64,000 nucleotides of DNA from Spirogloea muscicola (lineage: Eukaryota; Streptophyta; Zygnematophyceae; Spirogloeales; Spirogloeaceae): NCBI GenBank assembly GCA_009602725.1, contig WELB01000148.1:123318-187317 (forward strand). Direction: 5' to 3'. Shown piece after piece: positions 59,138-64,000 of the stretch (position 1 is its first letter; every line of letters starts with the position of its first letter). Below the pieces are notes generated by a model. The model saw nothing but the letters and a program-made list of their open reading frames with translations, made no database searches and was not told the DNA's origin. A program made the position numbers and the translations under genes.

Positions 59138-60204
<1,067 letters not shown>

Positions 60205-60296
60205 GGCCCCTGCTGCCGCCGCCGCCGCCGTCGCATGCAGCCGCTGGCGCTGGCCGGCGGCGATGCCGGCGCTGACGGCGTCGCGCGCGGCCGCAG

Positions 60297-62445
60297 ATCC
60301 GCGCCGTGGAGCTGGGGGACTACCAGCGGCCGCTGGAGCAGTTCACGGACCGGCCGATCATCGGCGTGCTCACGCTGCCCGTGACCGTGAGGAGCCAGGT
60401 TCGAGCCACGCCTCCATCGTCATCCGCTTTCTGAGGTCTTGCAATGCAGCCAGATCATGAGGCCTTGACGGCGAGTGATATGTTGCTGCCGTTGCCGCGC
60501 CCGCAGCGCAAGTATGGGACGTCCAGCTTCGCGACGTCGTACGCGCGGTGGGTGGAGGCCGGCGGCGGCCGCGTCATGCCCATCTTCTACGACGCCACCG
60601 AGGAGGAGCTCAGCTACCTGCTCAACCGGTGAGCCTCGAACCCCATATAATAATCCCACGGCGGTCATGTAATCCTTAACTGTCGTCGCTGATGACTGAT
60701 TGCCGTTTTTTCTCCTGGCGGTTAGGCTGAATGGCATTTTTTGGACCGGTGGCCTGGTGGAGTTCAACCCCGTGGAGACTGACCCCGAAGGCGCTAAGTA
60801 CCTGCGCACCACGCGTGCCATCTTCGAGCACGTCTATGCTGAGAACGAGCGCGGCAACTACTACCCGCTCTGGGGGACCTGCCTCGGCTTCGAGCGCCTC
60901 GTCCAGCTGTTTGCCCAGGACGTGAATGCGACGTATCTCCGCAAGGTGGACGCGGAGAACTACGGCATCAACCTCGGCTTCACGACCTCCGGCTGGCTCA
61001 GCCGCCTCTTCGGCGGCATGACCTATGAGCTCTTCAAGGAGGTCGGTGATGGCCACCCACTTTCACATCCTAAAACCCACAGAATTGAGTCTCGATTGAC
61101 CATTACAAGCCTGTGACAAAACGTACATGCTATGTACTATTTTATAACTTGATTTGAGCAGAAAGTCAATCTTCTGTGCAGGTCGCTTCCCCCATTGGCC
61201 ACCTTGCATTTAACAACCACGGTTTGGGGTACACTCCAGAGGACTTCCGGAGCTCCCCCGCAGGGGACGACCTCAAGGTCTTGTCCGTGGACAAGGACCG
61301 CAACGGCATGGAATTCGTGTCCACCATTGAGGGCCGCCTGTACCCGTTCTACGGCACGCAGTGGCATCCCGAGAAGGCGCCCTGGGAGTGGACTCACAAG
61401 TACCAGATGTCGCATTTGGAGGTAAACAGCAATTGGAAGGCCGCCTGCTTAAGGCTTTGTCCTACTGCTCTACTCGCAACAGGTTGTGGCATACCATGCG
61501 TGGACATGATGTCTGTCTCTATCTGGGTTTGTGAGTCTGTGCAATATGAGCAATCTACATGCCGCCATAAAGTGCACCTGTCTTGCCGGATGCTTGTTTA
61601 GTCCTTGGGTGCAGACTGGGGTTTCCCTTGAACACTCCAAGGTCAGTCCCAGCTTACAAGTGTCTGCTGAGGATGGCACCAGGTGTGGTTCAGCAAGCAT
61701 TAGCTGTCTTAAGTCTGGCTGCCCTGGAAGCAAGATGTTGATAGCTAGATACACAGCCGAGCAAGGAGGCAGTTTGGTTGTGCAAGGTGGCTGTGTAGAA
61801 AGGAGTGGAAGGGGAGCAAGACATAGCAGCAAGCTGTGCAGCCAGGCTGCTCTTCTGCTCGCCTCTGTAGCTGTCAAGTGCTCTGCTGTTGCAGATAGTA
61901 CCTCTGTCTACTGGCGCTGGCTGCGCCATAAAGTGCCAGCCCTTCTTGGCAAGGAAGGAAGGCAAGGCTGTGGCTGGTGATGTAGTGGTCAGGTCACTTT
62001 GCTAGTTCACGTTGACGAATCCATTAGCTCTTGCTTCCATCTGACACCACAGTCACCTCCAGCTAGCCAGGCCGTTTGAGTCGGAGTGGGTGCCCTGCCA
62101 GGGCCCCTATCCTGGGGAGGAGGCCCGCACTTGACCTGTTAAGTAGAGTAGCATTCCTGTAATGTTCTGATATGTGGGCCGTGTGTGGACCTGGTTCTCA
62201 TGCAGGCGGCGATATCTTTCTCCAACTACCTTGGCCGCTTCTTTTGCAATGAATGCAAATACAACCGCAACCGCTTTGATGAACCTGAGGATGAGGAAAG
62301 GTTCCTCATTCACAATTGGCCCAGCCGCCCGACCGGCAAGATGCACGGTATCAGCAGTGCATACAGTGAAATTATCTTCTTCAAGGAGAGGGCGCCGTGG
62401 AATGAGACGCGCCGTAGTCGTTTTGGGGCTGTGAGGAGCTCCTGA
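60297..62445 (+). CDS. GGH: Gamma-glutamyl hydrolase (folylpolyglutamate hydrolase), 5' end in gap
   Basis: Class I glutamine-amidotransferase-fold peptidase that trims polyglutamate tails from folates, vacuolar in plants. Exons: 60,297-60,380 (DRPIIGVLTLP), 60,507-60,628 (YGTSSFATSYARWVEAGGGR), 60,726-61,041 (NGIFWTGG, NYYPLWGTCLGFERLVQL), 61,182-61,421 (SPIGHLAFNNHGLG, FYGTQWHPEKAPWEW) and 62,206-62,445 (NYLGRFFCNECKYNRNRF, stop). The nucleophile Cys is in GTCLGFE and the catalytic His in QWHPEK. The five exons total 334 codons including the stop, near a complete mature enzyme, and all junctions keep frame. The signal-peptide exon probably lies in the N gap or in the GC-rich sequence before it (58,980-59,139). 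The gene is head-to-head with OTC. Confidence 0.97.
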
Positions 62446-64000
62446 AGCTGGAGGCCACCCACTGTCGTTGTCTTGACACGAGTGTCTGCTTGTGCAAGGT
62501 AGTTTTGGGTATTGGTTGTGTTTCCTATGTCTAGCGTGAGCCTCTGTGGCTCCTCGAGTGGAAGGTCCACATTTGTGAGGCACTGCGTTCAAAATTCTAC
62601 CATTCATTCCTATCTGGCGGCCTATTAGTATCACTTGTGTAGCAAGGAGTGTTGTAGGTTGAGTGGTTAGCTGCCTATTCTCAGGTCTATCATGTCAAGC
62701 TTTTAGTGTCTCTTTGGTGCGATGCCTCGCGTGTAGACTTTGCAAGCGAACCCGTGAGTCTTCTGTGTTGCTGTGTGACTGACCTCTTGGTTTGCAATTT
62801 GGAAGCTGCTGCTTAGCCAGACTGGCACCGATATGACTACATTGCAAGACCTTCTTACGCTGAACGTTCATTGTTTGCGGTGAAGAAGTATGCAATTGCA
62901 CTCGACAAAAGTTGACAGCAATGGTCTTCAATTGTGCAATCATTTGGCGAGATTGCTATTTATCTTGATGAGCGCTGCCGAGCATGGTTTCGGTGTTAGA
63001 TTGAATGCCGCACCTTGCCATGCCAACTCGCATCAGCTCAGCTTTTGACATATCCCTTTAGCAATTTTGGCTCTGTGAACAAGCTTGCATTTGTTGACAA
63101 ATTTATCAGGCGGCCTCCTTACGGACCATCATTTAACGCTCTTCGAGACTGAGTAGCTATTGCTTCTATCTTGTCACGCATGGCTGCATACTGAAGCCCC
63201 CAACTTTCTTGGGTCAAAGTGCATCTCCCTGACTCCGAAGGATGAAGGAAGTAGTACCAGCTCAGCGTGGTCTCCAATGCCGCTCTTCGTACTTGGCCTT
63301 ACATTATGGGCTTACCTTGCACATGCTCCGAGGGACTAGGGGCCCGCTCGATTGCTACTCCTGCACGCTATCTCGGGCCTGCTAGCGTCTGATCATCTTG
63401 CAGGCGTACCTTTCAACTGGATAGCTCAGGCAAGCTAGCACTGGTAACGCAGTAATTTTAAGTTAGTCTACTGATGCTCCATCCTCGCATGTATCCACAG
63501 CCATTTGGCACAAATGCGTTAGCTACTCACCTGCACCCTTCTGAGGAGCTCAGTCCGTTCCTTTGTTGGAGTGCAGTTCCTTAATCACAAAGGCGTGAAA
63601 ATGTGGACGGAGACTGCTGCAAGGACGGGCTGCTCAAAGTATTCATATAGCTCAAGCCGCCACTGCATCGCTGCCACCAAAATAGGTAGGAGTCGTCTCC
63701 TCACAAGTGCTCGTCCAAGGTGGCTAAGAAGTAGGCCAGCTCAGGGGTTGGGCGGAGTTGGGCAGATGCACCACCAGGATTACGGAGCTCCCCTCCACTG
63801 TAGTCTCGTGCATAGCTGTGTGTTTTAGGCGCCTTTCGGCTCTTTGGACCTTGTACCTTTGGACATATTCTTGGGCTGGCCATTCCCAGCCACTACCTTG
63901 AATAGGAACAGCTTTCTTTCTGCAAAAGAACAGCACCAATGCCGATCAAAGAGGCGTCACATCATCTTGTATGTGGACGTCCCACTCAGATTGCGTCCTT
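62446..64000. other. 3' flank of GGH and unassigned sequence, with one hairpin repeat
   Basis: No exon or RNA gene recognised. At about 63,833-63,915 a repeat copy reads CCTTTCGGCTCTTTGGACC, then GGGCTGGCCATTCCCAGCC and AGCTTTCTTTCTGC, matching the flanks of the copy at 20,629. Confidence 0.6.

Overview
This is nuclear DNA of a eukaryotic alga, most likely a green alga or a related member of Viridiplantae. The reasons are: intron-dense genes with GT-AG introns; very GC-rich coding exons with frequent (GGC)n runs; interstitial TTTAGGG/CCCTAAA repeats of the plant telomere type inside introns; a free-standing 3-dehydroquinate synthase of the plant plastid type rather than a fused AROM; a plastidic-glucose-transporter-like (pGlcT) sugar carrier with a transit-peptide-like N-terminus; and a Virilizer whose N- and C-terminal motifs are closest to those I know from plant VIR. 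I cannot name the species. The assembly is a draft: there are isolated single n bases (about 3,200, 9,871, 17,919, 25,994, 31,935, 50,430), one large N gap (59,262-60,204), and homopolymer-A runs that look like contig-edge artefacts (1-62 and 59,140-59,261).

Layout, left to right: RING-H2 E3 ligase (+, 5' end missing); a small single-membrane-span protein (-); a GC-rich stretch and gene-poor DNA; 3-dehydroquinate synthase (-); a LYC1-like GNAT acetyltransferase (+); a non-LTR retrotransposon (LINE) with a restriction-like endonuclease domain (-); a second, 5'-truncated copy of the acetyltransferase (+); TFIIA gamma subunit (+); an EamA/DMT-type membrane transporter (-); a WDR89-like WD40 protein (+); a 1.7-kb field of hairpin-forming repeats; an SCP2 sterol-carrier domain protein (+); the pGlcT-like sugar transporter (-); Virilizer, the large scaffold of the m6A mRNA methyltransferase complex (+, about 12.4 kb, about 26 exons); an apolipoprotein N-acyltransferase-like protein (-); ornithine carbamoyltransferase (-); and gamma-glutamyl hydrolase (+, 5' end in the gap).

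The genes do not form a pathway cluster. They are unrelated housekeeping functions: plastid metabolism (shikimate, arginine, folate, sugar export), RNA modification, transcription, ubiquitination and lipid transfer. What repeats is the geometry: several neighbours are head-to-head pairs sharing a short GC-rich start region (DHQS/LYC1-like, DMT/WDR89, pGlcT/Virilizer, OTC/GGH).

The least explained material is non-coding: (1) an interspersed repeat family with a conserved GGGCTG...CAGCCC stem, at least sixteen copies scattered and clustered; (2) several near-perfect or perfect short inverted repeats with tiny loops, including one inside a coding exon; (3) telomere-type repeats concentrated in the first introns of genes; (4) a partial gene duplication in which exons are far better conserved than introns and whose broken edge abuts the LINE. 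Exon coordinates were read by eye from splice signals, frame continuity and protein-family similarity, and may be off by a base or a few.
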